From positions 1 to 64,000 of the forward strand of contig DIZF01000016.1 of assembly GCA_002427815.1 (NCBI GenBank): DNA of 64,000 nucleotides. Direction: 5' to 3'. The notes beneath the pieces are model-generated. The model was not told the origin of the DNA. It saw only the letters and a list, made by a program, of their open reading frames with translations, and searched no databases. The DNA is from Ramlibacter tataouinensis (lineage in GTDB: Bacteria > Pseudomonadota > Gammaproteobacteria > Burkholderiales > Burkholderiaceae_C). Within the stretch, counting starts at the first letter, position 1. Every line of letters begins with the position of its first letter. Of this stretch, positions 45,655 to 55,406 are shown piece after piece. Both the position numbers and the translations under genes were made by a program.

Positions 45655-46934
45655 GCGCCACCGAGACCAGCCTGCCTGGCCATCCCGAATTCAAATTCCG
45701 TGGCGGTGAACTGTTTGCCGAAGAGGTCCGGCTGGACGAGCTGGCGCGCGAGCACGGGACGCCCTTGTTCGTGTACTCCAAGGCGGCGATGCTGGCTGCG
45801 TTGGCGGCCTACCAGCGCGGATTCGCGGGCCGCCGGGCCCGCATCTGCTATGCGATGAAGGCCAATCCTGCACTGGCCGTGCTCCAGGTCTTCGTTCAGG
45901 CCGGTTGCGGCTTCGACATCGTATCGGGGGGCGAACTCGAGCGCGTGCTGGCGGCGGGAGGGCAAGGCCGGGACATCATCTTTTCCGGCGTGGGCAAGAC
46001 CCGCGCCGAGATGCGCCGCGCGCTGGAAGTGGGCATCGGCTGCTTCAACGTGGAGAGCGAAGCCGAACTGGAAGTGCTGAGCGAAGTCGCGAGCGCGGCC
46101 GGCCGGGTCGCGCCGGTCAGCATTCGCGTCAATCCCGATGTCGATCCGAAGACCCATCCCTATATTTCCACCGGGCTGAAGGGGAACAAGTTCGGCATCG
46201 CCCATGGGCAGGCGCTTTCCGCCTACCGGCGCGCCGCGACCCTGCCCGGACTGAAGGTGGTGGGCATCGACTGCCACATCGGCTCGCAAATCACCGACGA
46301 GGCGCCTTACCTGAATGCCATGGACCGCGTGCTCGACCTGGTCGAGTCGGTGGAGGTTGCCGGCATCGCCCTGCCGCACATCGACTTCGGCGGCGGTCTC
46401 GGCATCGACTACAACGGGGACCGCCCGCCGGCCGCCGATGCCTTGTGGGCCAAGCTCCTTGCCCGGCTGGATGCGCGCGGTTTCGGCGACCGGCAGTTTC
46501 TGATCGAACCGGGCCGATCCCTGGTCGGGAACGCGGGCGTGTGCCTGACCGAGGTGCTCTATCTCAAACCCGGCGAGCAGAAAAATTTCTGCGTGATCGA
46601 CGCGGCCATGAACGACTTGCCCCGTCCGGCGATGTACCAGGCCTTTCACGGGGTCGTGCCGCTGGCGCGCCGGGACACGCCGCCTCGCACCTACGATCTG
46701 GTGGGGCCGGTGTGCGAAAGTGGCGACTGGATCGCGCGGGATCGCGCCCTGGCGGTCGAGCCGGGCGACCTGCTGGCGGTGCTGTCGGCGGGCGCGTATT
46801 GCATGAGCATGGCGAGCAACTACAACAGCCGCGGCCGGGCTGCGGAAGTGCTGGTCGACGGCAGCCGCGCCTTCCTCATCCGCGAACGGGAAACGCCAGC
46901 GGACCAGATGCGTTCGGAGCGCCTCGTCCCCTGA
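45651..46934 (+). CDS. lysA: diaminopimelate decarboxylase LysA
   Basis: LysA decarboxylates meso-diaminopimelate to lysine. The 427-residue fold-type III PLP enzyme has Lys70 in CYAMKANPALAV, GCGFDIVSGGELER, IDCHIGSQI, HIDFGGGLGI, EPGRSLVGNAGV, and the C-terminal CESGDWIARD and AGAYCMSMASNYNSRGR, where the cysteine and tyrosine contact substrate across the dimer. It is translated from an ATG overlapping lptM. Confidence 0.97.
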   Translation: MSATETSLPGHPEFKFRGGELFAEEVRLDELAREHGTPLFVYSKAAMLAALAAYQRGFAGRRARICYAMKANPALAVLQVFVQAGCGFDIVSGGELERVLAAGGQGRDIIFSGVGKTRAEMRRALEVGIGCFNVESEAELEVLSEVASAAGRVAPVSIRVNPDVDPKTHPYISTGLKGNKFGIAHGQALSAYRRAATLPGLKVVGIDCHIGSQITDEAPYLNAMDRVLDLVESVEVAGIALPHIDFGGGLGIDYNGDRPPAADALWAKLLARLDARGFGDRQFLIEPGRSLVGNAGVCLTEVLYLKPGEQKNFCVIDAAMNDLPRPAMYQAFHGVVPLARRDTPPRTYDLVGPVCESGDWIARDRALAVEPGDLLAVLSAGAYCMSMASNYNSRGRAAEVLVDGSRAFLIRERETPADQMRSERLVP

Positions 46935-46959
46935 CTCGCTGCACCCTGGGCGTCGCCGA

Positions 46960-47625
46960 TCAGGATCGGGACGGCCCGGCGCCAACCGCCGGCGCGGTGC
47001 GCGTCATATTCACGCTCGCACGCTTCTTCTTCAAAGCCTGCGCCGCGCGCCAGCCCAGCAGGGCCGCGACGATGACCGCATACACCGCCACTTCAGCGAA
47101 GTTGTGCTTGCCCGCCCGCATCCAGTAGAAATGCAGGAGGGCCAGGCCGGCGATGACGTACACCAGGCGGTGCAAGGCCTGCCAGCGCCGGGCGCCAAGG
47201 GCTCTGACGGCCCGGTTGAAGGACGTTGCGGCCAAAGGCGTCAGCAGCAGGAAAGCGGAAAAACCGACCAGGATGAAAGGCCGCTTCGCGATGTCCTTGG
47301 CGATGTCGGCGACATCGAAGCCCATGTCGAACCAGCTGTAGCTCAGGAAATGCAGCGCCGCATAGAAGTAGACGAACAGACCCAGCATCCGCCGGAAGCG
47401 CGCCAGTGTCGGCGTTCCCGTAATCACGCGCAGCGGCGTTACGGCCAGCGTGATGCAGAGAAACCTGAGCGTCCAGTCGCCGAGGGAGCGCTCCAGGTGC
47501 TCCGCCGGATTGGCCCCGAGGTTGTTCGTGGCGGCGCCATAGAACAGCCAGGCGAAGGGCAACAGCGCCAGCACAAACACCAGCGGCTTGGCCGCCGGAT
47601 GCAGCAGGACCTTGCCACGCGGCAT
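46960..47625 (-). CDS. msrQ: haem-binding membrane subunit MsrQ of the methionine sulfoxide repair system
   Basis: MsrQ passes electrons from the respiratory chain to MsrP. The 221-residue protein has about six membrane helices with haem-ligand histidines in YFYAALHFLSYSW and RWQALHRLVYVIAGLALLHFYWM, as in the YedZ family. Its ATG overlaps the msrP stop by one base (TGATG). It ends 25 bases from the convergent lysA stop. Confidence 0.95.
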   Translation of the reverse strand: MPRGKVLLHPAAKPLVFVLALLPFAWLFYGAATNNLGANPAEHLERSLGDWTLRFLCITLAVTPLRVITGTPTLARFRRMLGLFVYFYAALHFLSYSWFDMGFDVADIAKDIAKRPFILVGFSAFLLLTPLAATSFNRAVRALGARRWQALHRLVYVIAGLALLHFYWMRAGKHNFAEVAVYAVIVAALLGWRAAQALKKKRASVNMTRTAPAVGAGPSRS

Positions 47626-48620
47626 CAGAAGTTCTTCTTGAGGTCCATGCCCGCGTACAGCTGCCCGACCTGGGCTTCGTAGCCGTTGAACATCAGGGTC
47701 TTGCGCCGCTTGGCGAAAAGGCCATCCTCGCCGATGCGCCGCTCGGTGGCCTGGCTCCAGCGCGGATGGTCCACGTTGGGATTCACGTTGGAGTAGAAAC
47801 CGTACTCGTTGGCGGCGGCCTTGTTCCACGCCGTCTTGGGTTCGCGGTCGGTGAAGCGGATGCGCACCAGGCTCTTGCCGCTCTTGAACCCATATTTCCA
47901 CGGCACCACGAGCCGCACCGGCGCCCCATTCTGGTTGGGCAAAACCTCACCGTACATGCCGAAAGCGAGCAGGGTCAACGGGTGCATGGCCTCGTCCATG
48001 CGCAAGCCTTCGACATAGGGCCAGTCCAGCACGCGCGATCCGACGAAGGGCATGGTCTTCGGATCGGCCTGGGTGATGAACTCGACGAATTTCGCGTTGC
48101 CCAGCGGCTCCACCCTTTCGATCAGCTTGCCGAGCGAATAGCCCACCCAGGGGATCACCATCGACCAGCCTTCGACACAGCGCAGGCGATAGATCCGCTC
48201 TTCCTGGGTACTGAGCTTGAGGAGGTCCTCCAGCGCGAAACGCGTCGGCCTCTTCACCAGACCTTCGACCTCCACGGCCCAAGGACTCGTCTTCAAGGTG
48301 TGGGCGTTCTGGGCCGGGTCAGCCTTGTCGGTGCCGAACTCGTAGAAGTTGTTGTAGCTCGTCGCATCCTTGTACCCGGTGACCTTTTCCATCGTCACCG
48401 CACCCGCCACGTTGGACTTGGCCCCCGGCAGCGGCGCCAGTTTGCCCGGCCGGGCGGTCTGGGCGAAAGCCTGGCGCGAAGCCCACGACGCGAGCCCCGC
48501 CCCGGCCGCGCCGGAAGCCATGAGCTTGAGGAGGTCGCGTCGGTCCCGGTAGACGGCCTGTGGCGTGATCTCGCTGGAAACAGGGTGCATGAAACCGTCG
48601 CGATGCGTCTTGATCAGCAT
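47625..48620 (-). CDS. msrP: periplasmic methionine sulfoxide reductase MsrP (molybdoprotein)
   Basis: MsrP repairs oxidised methionines in periplasmic proteins. The 331-residue precursor has a Tat signal (RRDLLKLMASGAAGAGLAS) around residues 27-46 with cleavage near QAFAQ. The molybdopterin-binding core includes the Mo-ligand cysteine in IYRLRCVEGWSMVIPWVGY, plus LRMDEAMHPLTLLAFG and VVPWKYGFKSGKSLVRI. The ATG at 48620 follows AGGGG. It relies on the TatABC system encoded at 5146-6724. Confidence 0.96.
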   Translation of the reverse strand: MLIKTHRDGFMHPVSSEITPQAVYRDRRDLLKLMASGAAGAGLASWASRQAFAQTARPGKLAPLPGAKSNVAGAVTMEKVTGYKDATSYNNFYEFGTDKADPAQNAHTLKTSPWAVEVEGLVKRPTRFALEDLLKLSTQEERIYRLRCVEGWSMVIPWVGYSLGKLIERVEPLGNAKFVEFITQADPKTMPFVGSRVLDWPYVEGLRMDEAMHPLTLLAFGMYGEVLPNQNGAPVRLVVPWKYGFKSGKSLVRIRFTDREPKTAWNKAAANEYGFYSNVNPNVDHPRWSQATERRIGEDGLFAKRRKTLMFNGYEAQVGQLYAGMDLKKNF

Positions 48621-48742
48621 GTGAATCCCCTTGTGGTTGCAGATGGCCTCGCCGGGTGGCGACGGTAATCGAAAAACCGGATTGACGTATCCGCAGGCAG
48701 CCACAACCCCAATGCCATCCCGCCCGGGCGGATCCAACGGCC

Positions 48743-48774
48743 AAAAGGCGAGCCCTCCCACGGAGGAACTCGCC
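48743..48774 (-). terminator. Rho-independent terminator after the cytochrome c gene
   Basis: Read leftward, a stem GGCGAG-tt-CCTCC closes over a GTG loop with GGAGG-g-CTCGCC and is followed by TTTT. It lies 49 bases past the cytochrome stop and 123 bases before the msrP start, so it separates the two units. Confidence 0.75.
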
Positions 48775-48822
48775 TAGATTTAGGGCGCGCGAACGCCGGT
48801 TAGTTCAAATGGCCGCCGCCGC

Positions 48823-49503
48823 TCAGCGCAAGCCGGCGATGTAATCGGCAACCGCCCGGATCTCGCGATCGTTGAGCTTGGCCGCGACCTGCATCATCTG
48901 GACGCTGTTCTTGCGCGCTCCGTCGCGAAAGGCCGTCAGTTGCGTGACCACGTAATCGGATTGCTGGCCCGAGAGGCGGGGATACTGGGACGGGATGCCG
49001 GCGCCGTTGGGGCTGTGGCAGCCGGCGCAGGCGGCTATCTGCCGGTCGGCAATGCCACCGCGGTAGATGTGTTCACCAAGCGTCACCAGTTCCTTGTCCT
49101 TGGCAAACCCCGGCTTGGCCTTTTGCGAGGCCAGCCAGTAGGCGACGTTCTTCACGTCCGCATCGTTCAACTGCGCGGCCATAGCCGACATGATCGGGTT
49201 GGTGCGCTTGCCGCTCTTGAACTCCTGCAATTGCTTGATCAGGTACTCAGGGTGTTGCTGGGCCAGCTTGGGATTGGCAGGAACGCCCGAGTTGCCATCG
49301 GCGCCGTGGCAGGCCGCGCACACGGCGGTGAACTTGGCAGAGCCCTGGACGAGGTCGGGCTTGGCCGGAGCCTGGGACGCTTGCGCCGCCGGCACCGGGC
49401 TCGCGGTGGCCGATGCTGCCGGTGCCGCATGCTGCTGGGCAAACGAAACGAACGTGGGCACTGCCAACAGGGCGGCCGTCAGCAGGGAGGCAATCAACTT
49501 CAT
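48823..49503 (-). CDS. periplasmic dihaem cytochrome c (c4-like)
   Basis: The 226-residue precursor has a signal peptide (MKLIASLLTAALLAVPTFVSFA), an Ala/Pro-rich linker and two haem sites: CAACH in FTAVCAACHGADGNSG and CAGCH in ACAGCHSPNGAGIPSQYPRL. Each half has a downstream methionine ligand candidate (NPIMSAMAAQL and VQMMQVAAKL). Such c4 proteins carry electrons to terminal oxidases. It diverges from engB, and a terminator follows it. Confidence 0.94.
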   Translation of the reverse strand: MKLIASLLTAALLAVPTFVSFAQQHAAPAASATASPVPAAQASQAPAKPDLVQGSAKFTAVCAACHGADGNSGVPANPKLAQQHPEYLIKQLQEFKSGKRTNPIMSAMAAQLNDADVKNVAYWLASQKAKPGFAKDKELVTLGEHIYRGGIADRQIAACAGCHSPNGAGIPSQYPRLSGQQSDYVVTQLTAFRDGARKNSVQMMQVAAKLNDREIRAVADYIAGLR

Positions 49504-49585
49504 TGAGGGAAACGTCTTTCTGGGCGCCAAAGCTCATGATTCTACAATGCATCATCGGGTTTTCTCCCCGGACAGAAGGCACCGC

Positions 49586-50257
49586 ATGACCTCCCCCCCG
49601 GCAAACCCCGCCGGAACCAAGACCGCCGCTTCGCTCGCCATGGGCTGGCTGCACACCGCCCGTTTTCTCACCACGGCGCCCAAGCTCGAGTTCCTGCCGG
49701 CGCTCTCGGTGCCCGAGATCGCCTTCGTCGGCCGCTCCAACGCGGGCAAGTCGACCTGCATCAACACGCTGACACAGCAGAAGCGCCTGGCCTTTGCCTC
49801 CAAGACACCGGGGCGCACGCAGAGCATCAACCTGTTCGCCCTGGGCAAGCAGGGCCAGACCGACGCGGTGCTGGCCGATCTGCCCGGGTATGGCTACGCG
49901 GCCGTGCCCAAGCAGGACAAGCTGCGCTGGCAACAGGTCATGGCCAACTACCTGGTGACGCGGGAGAACCTCACGGCCGTCGTGCTGCTGTGCGACCCGC
50001 GCCAGGGGCTCACCGAACTGGACGACATCCTGCTGGAGGTGATCCGGCCGCGGGTCGAGCAGGGCCTGAAGTTCCTGCTGCTGCTGACCAAGGCCGACAA
50101 GCTCAACCGCAGCGATGCGGCCAAGGCCTTGTCCATCGCGCGACTGCAAGCGGGCGGCGGAGAAGTGAAACTGTTCTCGGCCCTGAAGAAGCAGGGCGTG
50201 GAAGAAACCGCCGTGCTGCTGTCGCAGTGGGCTCATCCGGAGGCGCCCGCCCCATGA
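49586..50257 (+). CDS. engB: ribosome biogenesis GTPase EngB (YihA/YsxC)
   Basis: The 223-residue GTPase has G1 GRSNAGKST, G3 DLPGYGYA and G4 LTKADKLNR, with the switch region KTPGRTQSINLF. EngB assists assembly of the large ribosomal subunit. The ATG at 49586 follows AGAAGG; an alternative start is MGWLHTARF at 49640. Its stop overlaps the hydrolase start as ATGA. A minus-strand frame opposite is a shadow. Confidence 0.96.
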   Translation: MTSPPANPAGTKTAASLAMGWLHTARFLTTAPKLEFLPALSVPEIAFVGRSNAGKSTCINTLTQQKRLAFASKTPGRTQSINLFALGKQGQTDAVLADLPGYGYAAVPKQDKLRWQQVMANYLVTRENLTAVVLLCDPRQGLTELDDILLEVIRPRVEQGLKFLLLLTKADKLNRSDAAKALSIARLQAGGGEVKLFSALKKQGVEETAVLLSQWAHPEAPAP

Positions 50258-51144
50258 TCGAACTGTCCCAGCAATCCTTGCCGCATGGCATCACCTTGAG
50301 CTGCCGCGCGACCGGACAGCGCGGCCGTCCGGTGCTCATGTTCCTGCACGGCTTTCCCGAGGCTGCGTTTGTCTGGGATGAGTTGCTGGAACACTTCGCC
50401 CGTGCCGAAAACGGCGGCTACCGCTGCGTCGCGCCCAACCTGCGCGGATTCGAACAATCGACCCAACCGGCCGACGTGAAGGACTATCGCGCCAAGCACC
50501 TGGTGCAGGACATTGCGGCACTGATCCAGCTGGAAGGCGCCCCGCTGGAATGCCTGGTTGCCCACGACTGGGGCGGCGCAGTGGCCTGGAACCTGGCCAA
50601 CCAGATGCCGCAGCTCACGAAGAAGCTGGCGATCATCAATTCACCGCATCCCGGGACTTTCCTGCGCGAGCTCCAGTCCAACCCGAAGCAGCAGGCGGCC
50701 AGCGCGTACATGAATTTCCTGATCCGGCCGGACGCGGAGAAACTGCTGCGCGAGAACGACTATCGCAGGCTCTGGGAGTTTTTCACCAACTGGGGCGGCG
50801 CGCCCTGGCTGACCGAGGCTGTCAAGAATCGATATCGTGCGGTGTGGGACGCCAGCCTGACCGGCGGCCTCAACTACTACCGCGCCTCGCCACTACGTCC
50901 GCCGCGCACCGACGACCCGGCGGCGGCAGCGATCTCGCTGCCGCGCGAAATGCTCACCGTGGACCTCCCCACCCTGGTGCTCTGGGGGATGGACGATGCC
51001 GCGCTGCCGCCCGGGCTGATCGAGGGCCTGGAAGAGTACGTGCCCCAGTTGACTTTGGAAAAAGTCGAGGGCGCCAGTCACTGGATCATCCACGAGCGCC
51101 CGGAGTTCGTGGCGCAGCGGCTGGGCCGGTTCCTGGGCCGCTGA
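50254..51144 (+). CDS. alpha/beta hydrolase, epoxide-hydrolase/dehalogenase-like
   Basis: The 296-residue protein has HGFPEAAFVWDELL (oxyanion region), the nucleophile Asp105 in VAHDWGGAVAWNLA, an acid Asp247 or Asp248 in LWGMDDAAL, and the catalytic His276 in EGASHWIIHERPE. An Asp nucleophile in HDWGG is typical of epoxide hydrolases and haloacid or haloalkane dehalogenases, not esterases. The natural substrate cannot be read from sequence. It is translationally coupled to engB. Confidence 0.88.
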   Translation: MIELSQQSLPHGITLSCRATGQRGRPVLMFLHGFPEAAFVWDELLEHFARAENGGYRCVAPNLRGFEQSTQPADVKDYRAKHLVQDIAALIQLEGAPLECLVAHDWGGAVAWNLANQMPQLTKKLAIINSPHPGTFLRELQSNPKQQAASAYMNFLIRPDAEKLLRENDYRRLWEFFTNWGGAPWLTEAVKNRYRAVWDASLTGGLNYYRASPLRPPRTDDPAAAAISLPREMLTVDLPTLVLWGMDDAALPPGLIEGLEEYVPQLTLEKVEGASHWIIHERPEFVAQRLGRFLGR

Positions 51145-51171
51145 ACGAGCAGAACCGCGGCGCGGCCGGGC

Positions 51172-52035
51172 TCAATACACCGGAGCCATTCCGGCGGGAC
51201 GGGTCTTGAAGCGCTTGTGCACCCAGTAATACTGCTCGGGCATGCTGTCGATGTAGCCCTGCAAGCGCTGGTTCATCAGCACCGTGTCGCCAACAGGATC
51301 GTTGGACGGGAAGTCGCGCCACGCGGGCAGGATCCGCACTTCGTAGCCATCGCGCGTCAGGCGCGTGATCACCGGCACCACCTTGGCGCGGCCCAGCCTG
51401 GCAAACCGCGACAGCGAAGGAACAGTGGCAGCCGGGACGCCATAGAAGGGCACGAAGATCGATTCCTCGGGCCCGAAGTTCATGTCGGGCAGCAGGTAAA
51501 GCGGCGCGCCGCCGCGCAACGATGCGACGATCTCCTTCACGCCGTCCGCGCGCCCGAACGGGCGCCCCGAACGGAAGCGCTGCCGGCCCGACAGGATCCA
51601 CGCGTCCAGCACCTTGTTGGACTGGCCGGTGTAGATGCCCGTGAAGTTGCGCTGCACCTGCTGCGTCAACGCAGTCCAGCCGGCGTCCATCCCGACGAAA
51701 TGGGGCACGAAGAGCACTGTGGGTTGCGAGCCGTCCAGTTCGCCGACGGCCCCGGTCAGCTGGAGCCGCTGTCGAATCAGGTCGGGCTTGCCATGCCAGA
51801 GCCAGCTGCGATCGAGCCAGGACTGGGCGATGTGAACAAAGATGCGCGGCGCGAGCGCCCGGCGCTGGCGCGGCGTCCACTGCGGAAAACACAAGGCAAG
51901 ATTGGTCTGCGCCACATGGCGTCGCGGCACGATCACCATGTACAGGAACCAGCCCAGCACCCACCCCAGTGCACGGATCCAGGCCAGCGGCAGGTGCGCC
52001 AGCAGCCGCATGAAAAGAATGCCGAGCCGGCTCAT
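51172..52035 (-). CDS. LpxL-like lipid A acyltransferase, first copy
   Basis: A 287-residue HTRB/LpxL family protein with an N-terminal hydrophobic segment and the HX4D motif His112-Asp117 (VPHFVGMD). Other family blocks are YTGQSNKVLDAWI, LYLLPDMNFGPEESIFVPFYG and MPEQYYWVHKRFKTRP. It adds a secondary acyl chain to lipid A at the inner membrane. It overlaps the second copy as ATGA. Confidence 0.9.
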   Translation of the reverse strand: MSRLGILFMRLLAHLPLAWIRALGWVLGWFLYMVIVPRRHVAQTNLALCFPQWTPRQRRALAPRIFVHIAQSWLDRSWLWHGKPDLIRQRLQLTGAVGELDGSQPTVLFVPHFVGMDAGWTALTQQVQRNFTGIYTGQSNKVLDAWILSGRQRFRSGRPFGRADGVKEIVASLRGGAPLYLLPDMNFGPEESIFVPFYGVPAATVPSLSRFARLGRAKVVPVITRLTRDGYEVRILPAWRDFPSNDPVGDTVLMNQRLQGYIDSMPEQYYWVHKRFKTRPAGMAPVY

Positions 52036-52856
52036 GGCGTCCGGCTTTCAGCGGGCGTCTTGTAACGCGCGTAGCCCCACAGGTACTGCTGCGGGCACTC
52101 CCGGATGAGACGTTCGATCTGGGCATTGACCTGCGCCGCCGCCGCTGCGGTTTCCCTCGCAAGCTCGCCGGGCCAGGGGCGCAACCGGATCCGATAGCCT
52201 CGGCCCCAGGGCAGGCGCTCGCCCCATGCCAGCAGCACCGTGGCGCCGGTCTGCTGCGCCAGTCGTGCCGAAAGAGTCATGGTGTAGGCCGCACGGCCGA
52301 AGAAAGGCCCCCACACCCCAAGGCCCTGCGGCGGTACCTGATCGGGCAACAGGCCCACCGCCTCCCCCGCCTTGAGCGCCTTGAGCATTTGCTTCACGCC
52401 CGCCAGCGTCGTAGGGGCCGTCGCCAGCCGACTGCGCATGCGCGAGCTGTCGACCAGGCCGCGCAGCCATGCCTTGCGCGCCGGCCGGTAAAGCACGGTG
52501 ATGGGTCCGAAACGCGCCGCATAGCCCTGGGCCGTCACTTCGAAACAGCCCAGGTGCGGCGTGAGGAAGACGATGCCCCGACCGCGGGCCAGCGCCGCGG
52601 TGATCAACTCGTCCCCGTCCCACTGGAGCGGAACCGGACGGCCGAACCAGAGCCGGGGCAGCTCGGCCAGGAGCTTCCCGGCCTCGGCCACGGCCGCGTG
52701 AATCTGCACCAGCGTGTATCCCGCCTGCCTGGCATTGTCCAGAAAGCGCCGGCGATAGGTGCCGGAGGCGAGGAAAGACACCCAGCCCAGGGCTGCGCCC
52801 ACCGCGTGCAGGAGCGGCAACGGCAACAGCGCAAGCGCGCGGAAAAGTGTCGTCAC
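52032..52856 (-). CDS. LpxL-like lysophospholipid/lipid A acyltransferase, second copy
   Basis: A 274-residue member of the same family, with HX4E at His101-Glu106 (TPHLGCFE) in place of HX4D, and LLPDQVPPQGLGVWGPFFGRAAYTM and CPQQYLWGYARYK. The start is GTG at 52856. The two copies are clearly paralogous but diverged, and may acylate different positions of lipid A. It diverges from metK, sharing a 134-base promoter region. Confidence 0.9.
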   Translation of the reverse strand: MTTLFRALALLPLPLLHAVGAALGWVSFLASGTYRRRFLDNARQAGYTLVQIHAAVAEAGKLLAELPRLWFGRPVPLQWDGDELITAALARGRGIVFLTPHLGCFEVTAQGYAARFGPITVLYRPARKAWLRGLVDSSRMRSRLATAPTTLAGVKQMLKALKAGEAVGLLPDQVPPQGLGVWGPFFGRAAYTMTLSARLAQQTGATVLLAWGERLPWGRGYRIRLRPWPGELARETAAAAAQVNAQIERLIRECPQQYLWGYARYKTPAESRTP

Positions 52857-52862
52857 AAGCGG

Positions 52863-52868
52863 TAGAAT
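52863..52868 (+). promoter_or_regulatory. candidate -10 for metK
   Basis: TAGAAT lies immediately after the divergent GTG. It would start transcription near 52875 and give metK a leader of about 115 bases, which covers the structured region below. No convincing -35 was found at the right distance. Confidence 0.4.
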
Positions 52869-52896
52869 GTCCTCGTCGCTGAGTTATGAACTACTT

Positions 52897-52984
52897 GCAG
52901 GGCGACATTAAATGATTCTGCTAAAGCGTTCGCCCCAAGCTCCAGCTACAAGGCAACGCGCCTTGTAGCAACCTTAAGGAGTTT
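52897..52984 (+). promoter_or_regulatory. structured metK leader: pseudoknot plus RBS-sequestering hairpin (candidate riboswitch)
   Basis: Part one can form an H-type pseudoknot: GCAG 52897-52900 with CTGC 52918-52921, and GGCGA 52901-52905 with TCGCC 52930-52934. The loop is AU-rich. Part two is a perfect nine-pair stem GCTACAAGG 52945-52953 with CCTTGTAGC 52961-52969 around a seven-base loop. Outside it AAGCTCC 52937-52943 pairs with GGAGTTT 52978-52984, which contains the Shine-Dalgarno site. The anti-SD strand begins two bases after the pseudoknot, so ligand binding there could change access to the ribosome site. Its place before S-adenosylmethionine synthetase suggests SAM feedback; I could not match it by eye to a named class. 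Confidence 0.5.
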
Positions 52985-52990
52985 ATTCAA

Positions 52991-54173
<1,183 letters not shown>

Positions 54174-54175
<2 letters not shown>

Positions 54176-54199
54176 GCCGCGCAACGGGCTGTGCGGCTC
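54174..54199 (+). terminator. inverted repeat at the metK stop
   Basis: GAGCCGC (54174-54180) and GCGGCTC (54193-54199) form a seven-pair stem with a twelve-base loop that begins within the TGA. There is no T run after it, so it is at best a weak or Rho-aided terminator. Confidence 0.3.
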
Positions 54200-54288
54200 G
54201 GGGGATCGCTCATATCGCGTAGCGATGTGATGCGATCACCACAAGGCATCTGCGCTGCGGGCAGCGGCGCGGGCTGAAGTAACCCGCG

Positions 54289-55203
54289 CTACGGCAACTT
54301 CGCCTGCTGCCGTGCGTACTCGCCCCGCTTCATCGCCAGATAGGTGCCGCGGTCCATCTCGTGCAGCTGGCGCGGATAGCGTTCGCTCGCGTTGAACCAG
54401 GTCCCGATTCGCTCTTCCAGCTGCCGGTCCGCCGGCACGCCGAGCGAAGCCAGGTGGGCGTCGATGGCCAGGTAGTAGCGCATCGCGGTCCGTTCAATCG
54501 CGCCGCGCACGCCCCCTATGTAGATGAGCTGGCCGTTGCCGTCCCGTCCGGTGACGGTGAACCCGACCTTGTCCGCGCCCACGGTGGCGAGGTACGCCTG
54601 CATCGCCAGGCGACCCACGATGCCATAGCCATAGGAATAGCTCAGATGCATGAAGGTCCGCCTGGCATCCAGCGGCACTGCCGAGACCGTGATGCGGTAG
54701 TCGCGCGTGCCCAGCGGCCCGGTGGCGGCGTTGAGACGGCTCTCGTAATACTCCGGCGTTGCGGCCACCGGCCGCAGGACGACTTCGAGCCGGTACGCGT
54801 CCTGCAGCGGCTGGTCAAACTTGCGGCCGATCCACACCAACAGCCTGGCGGCGGCGCCGTTGGCTTCAACCGCATGGCAGTACTTGGTGTTGAAGGGCAG
54901 GATCAGGATGTCGCACCAGTCGCCGGGATCCGTCAAGGCGTTGCTGACGACACTGAACGGATGGTCCAGCACCGCGTAGACATCGCCGTTGAGCGTGTCC
55001 CCGGATTCGGATGAATCGATGTGCAGGGCGCGCTGGAAATTGTTGCTGCGCAGCTGTTCGCGCAGTTCATCGTGTTTGGCAAGCAGCGCCTCAGGGCTCG
55101 CGAAAGCATAAGCACCCAGCGAGAGGCAACACGCCAGGCAGGCCAGCCCCAGCTTCAGCAGCAGCGCCCTCGCGGGCGCCAGCGGGCCGTAATGTCGTTT
55201 CAT
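54289..55203 (-). CDS. secreted or membrane-anchored protein of unknown function
   Basis: I do not recognise this family. The 304-residue protein has a hydrophobic N-terminus (LLLKLGLACLACCLSLGAYAFA), probably a signal peptide. The rest is an alpha/beta domain with a conserved look: DTLNGDVYAVLDHPFSVVSNALTDP, WCDILILPFNTKYC, YRLEVVLRPVAATPEYYESRL, FMHLSYSYGYGIVGRLAMQAYL and YRYLAIDAHL-type helices. The beta-rich core with a hydrophobic groove could be a START-like lipid-binding fold; this is a guess. The start at 55203 follows no strong ribosome site, and a longer frame opens further upstream. Confidence 0.7.
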   Translation of the reverse strand: MKRHYGPLAPARALLLKLGLACLACCLSLGAYAFASPEALLAKHDELREQLRSNNFQRALHIDSSESGDTLNGDVYAVLDHPFSVVSNALTDPGDWCDILILPFNTKYCHAVEANGAAARLLVWIGRKFDQPLQDAYRLEVVLRPVAATPEYYESRLNAATGPLGTRDYRITVSAVPLDARRTFMHLSYSYGYGIVGRLAMQAYLATVGADKVGFTVTGRDGNGQLIYIGGVRGAIERTAMRYYLAIDAHLASLGVPADRQLEERIGTWFNASERYPRQLHEMDRGTYLAMKRGEYARQQAKLP

Positions 55204-55406
55204 GCGTGCTTTCCTGGGTGGATCGGGCGGCTTGCTCACCGTCGGGCCAGCTTGCGGCCGCGCCTTCAACGCCGCTGTAGGACAACGCGGCGATCCCCTG
55301 TGATCCGTGCCATCATTCCTTTCCGGTTCCCACGGCACAAAGGCGACTTTTCCTACGCCGATGCAACAGGGCTATTCTTATGCTTGAAGCAGAAAGGCTG
55401 CAGGCC

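Noticed and set aside
52897..52935. Assignment of the metK leader to SAM-II
   Set aside because: The topology is similar, and AU-rich and CUAAA elements recur, but the order of the conserved loops does not match what I know of SAM-II, so I left the class open.
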